64,000 bases of DNA from Butyrivibrio sp. YAB3001 (GTDB taxonomy: Bacteria > Bacillota > Clostridia > Lachnospirales > Lachnospiraceae). Position 1 is the stretch's first letter, and each line of letters opens with the position of its first letter. The notes below the pieces were generated by a model. It ran no database searches and had not been told where the DNA came from. It was given only the letters and a program-made list of their open reading frames with translations. Below are positions 63,070 through 64,000 of the stretch, piece by piece. Made by a program: the position numbers and the translations under genes. The stretch covers positions 1 through 64,000 of the forward strand of contig NZ_FOKR01000004.1 in the NCBI RefSeq assembly GCF_900112195.1. Reading direction: 5' to 3'.

Positions 63070-64000
63070 TATCCATTTGAATACTCTGCCAAATACTTTT
63101 TTCTATAAATATCATAGCTATAAAGATTCATTATTCCGGCATCATGAGCTGTCCACGGCACTTCCTGCTCCGGCACCACAATTCGATATCCGTTTTTTAT
63201 ATACTCAGTGCTTTGCGAAATGTCATAAAAATCCCACCCATCAAATACATCTTCACGCCATCTCACTCTTTTGTTAGTAGCCATGAGTAGCCCATCAATT
63301 GCCACAACATCACGTACTTTGGGAGTCTTATTCATTCTATTTTCAGGAAAAGAAATCCCATCTTGATGCAATTCATACAATTTGCCATATCGAATCCCAT
63401 GCCACATGACTGCATCAGGCGGAAGTTTTGGACTTCCTACAACTCCCATCATTCCAATCTCAGGATTTGACGCAAAAATATTGATAATATCAAATAAAAA
63501 ATATGGATTGAGAATGCGTACATCCTGATGAATATATATCAAAATGTCCGCATCTGTTTCCGCCATAGCTTCGTTATAGCCGGAAGTCGCACTTTTTGCA
63601 TCATACACAGCTAGTGTATCAATGCTGCATCCATCAGGAACAATCAATCGTTTAATGTAGTAAAGGCATTCGCTATAAATAAAATCATCATTCACACAGG
63701 ACACAAAACAGATCTTTTTATTATAATCAGTCTCATATTCTGCTATATGTGTTTCTAATACCTCTTCTACTTTGCTTTCTACATTTTCTTTATATTCAAA
63801 GTTCTTAATAACATAGCTTCTGATAATTTCTGCTTCAGTGATACAACCTGAGACATTATATAAATCCGCAAGTTTTATTCCAACTTGATACTTGTCACCT
63901 ATTTCAAGTTCCTTAAGCATTTGTACCACAAAAAAGAAAGACAATCCCGTTTCGATAAACTGCATAAATAAATCAACAATATCCTTATACGGGCACAGGA
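63069..64000 (-). CDS. StrF-like glycosyltransferase (5' end beyond the window)
   Basis: The frame has 298 residues from an internal Met at 63965, but is open through the right edge and still reads plausible protein there (YKDIVDLFMQFIETGLSFFF), so the true start lies outside. The StrF-like domain has ICFVSCVNDDFIYSE, SGYNEAMAETDADILIYIHQD, IGMMGVVGSPKLPPDAVMW and WDFYDISQSTEYI. It is a paralogue of 58052-58999 and the upstream-most visible gene of the leftward cluster. Confidence 0.75.
   Translation of the reverse strand, partial: LCPYKDIVDLFMQFIETGLSFFFVVQMLKELEIGDKYQVGIKLADLYNVSGCITEAEIIRSYVIKNFEYKENVESKVEEVLETHIAEYETDYNKKICFVSCVNDDFIYSECLYYIKRLIVPDGCSIDTLAVYDAKSATSGYNEAMAETDADILIYIHQDVRILNPYFLFDIINIFASNPEIGMMGVVGSPKLPPDAVMWHGIRYGKLYELHQDGISFPENRMNKTPKVRDVVAIDGLLMATNKRVRWREDVFDGWDFYDISQSTEYIKNGYRIVVPEQEVPWTAHDAGIMNLYSYDIYRKKYLAEYSNG

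Noticed and set aside
1..64000. CRISPR arrays, tRNA or rRNA genes, integrase or transposase genes
   Set aside because: I looked for regularly spaced direct repeats, cloverleaf-like sequences and recombinase motifs and saw none. The only repeats are scattered palindromic intergenic units.

Overview
The window looks like a low-GC Firmicute of the Lachnospiraceae, most like a Butyrivibrio-type plant-fibre degrader. This is inferred from gene content: xylan-degrading lipoproteins, sugar ABC importers with DUF5696, Yip1 and NHL accessory proteins, a meso-diaminopimelate dehydrogenase, and a very large CgeB/GT2 glycosylation island. No rRNA, tRNA, CRISPR array, transposase or phage gene was seen.

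Region 1 (1-24.8 kb) is a xylan/hemicellulose utilisation locus. A long leftward cluster runs from a surface GH10 xylanase lipoprotein through a giant membrane-anchored solute-binding protein, two permeases, an NHL/TPR protein, a Yip1 membrane protein and a DUF5696 protein. It continues into a second permease pair, a second solute-binding lipoprotein and an intracellular SGNH esterase. A divergent AraC regulator faces it. Next come a leftward GH43-CBM6-like lipoprotein, a rightward cytoplasmic esterase-GH43 fusion and a GH5 lipoprotein. A shared motif, GCAATWWTTGAR, lies 90-150 bp upstream of five of these genes and is a candidate operator. The implied flow is surface cleavage by GH10, GH43 and GH5, import by the two ABC systems, then deacylation and arabinose/xylose release inside the cell.

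Region 2 (24.9-28.3 kb) is a short chromosomal stretch: diaminopimelate dehydrogenase, a U32-peptidase-like protein, a GIY-YIG protein and a HAD phosphatase. Palindromic intergenic repeats sit between some of these genes.

Region 3 (28.4-64 kb) is a glycan or glycoprotein decoration island. One leftward cluster (28.4-40 kb) carries nucleotide-sugar genes (PseB-like dehydratase, class III aminotransferase, SpsF-like cytidylyltransferase, aldo/keto reductase), sugar nucleotidyltransferases, and glycosyltransferase/methyltransferase fusions. Two rightward glycosyltransferases follow. A second leftward cluster runs from beyond the right edge down to 44 kb with about 16 tightly packed genes.

The most striking part is at 44-51.6 kb. 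A complete 2-oxoacid dehydrogenase set (E1 alpha, E1 beta, E3, lipoate-protein ligase) has no ordinary E2. Its place is taken by a protein joining a lipoyl domain, an E3-binding domain and a NeuD/PglD-type left-handed beta-helix sugar N-acyltransferase. A UDP-GlcNAc-3-dehydrogenase-like oxidoreductase lies directly upstream, and a DegT aminotransferase is in the same cluster. I infer a dedicated acylation machine that would pass an acyl group from a 2-oxoacid through lipoyl-lysine directly onto an amino sugar, without CoA. This looks undescribed to me, but it is inferred from domain architecture and context only.
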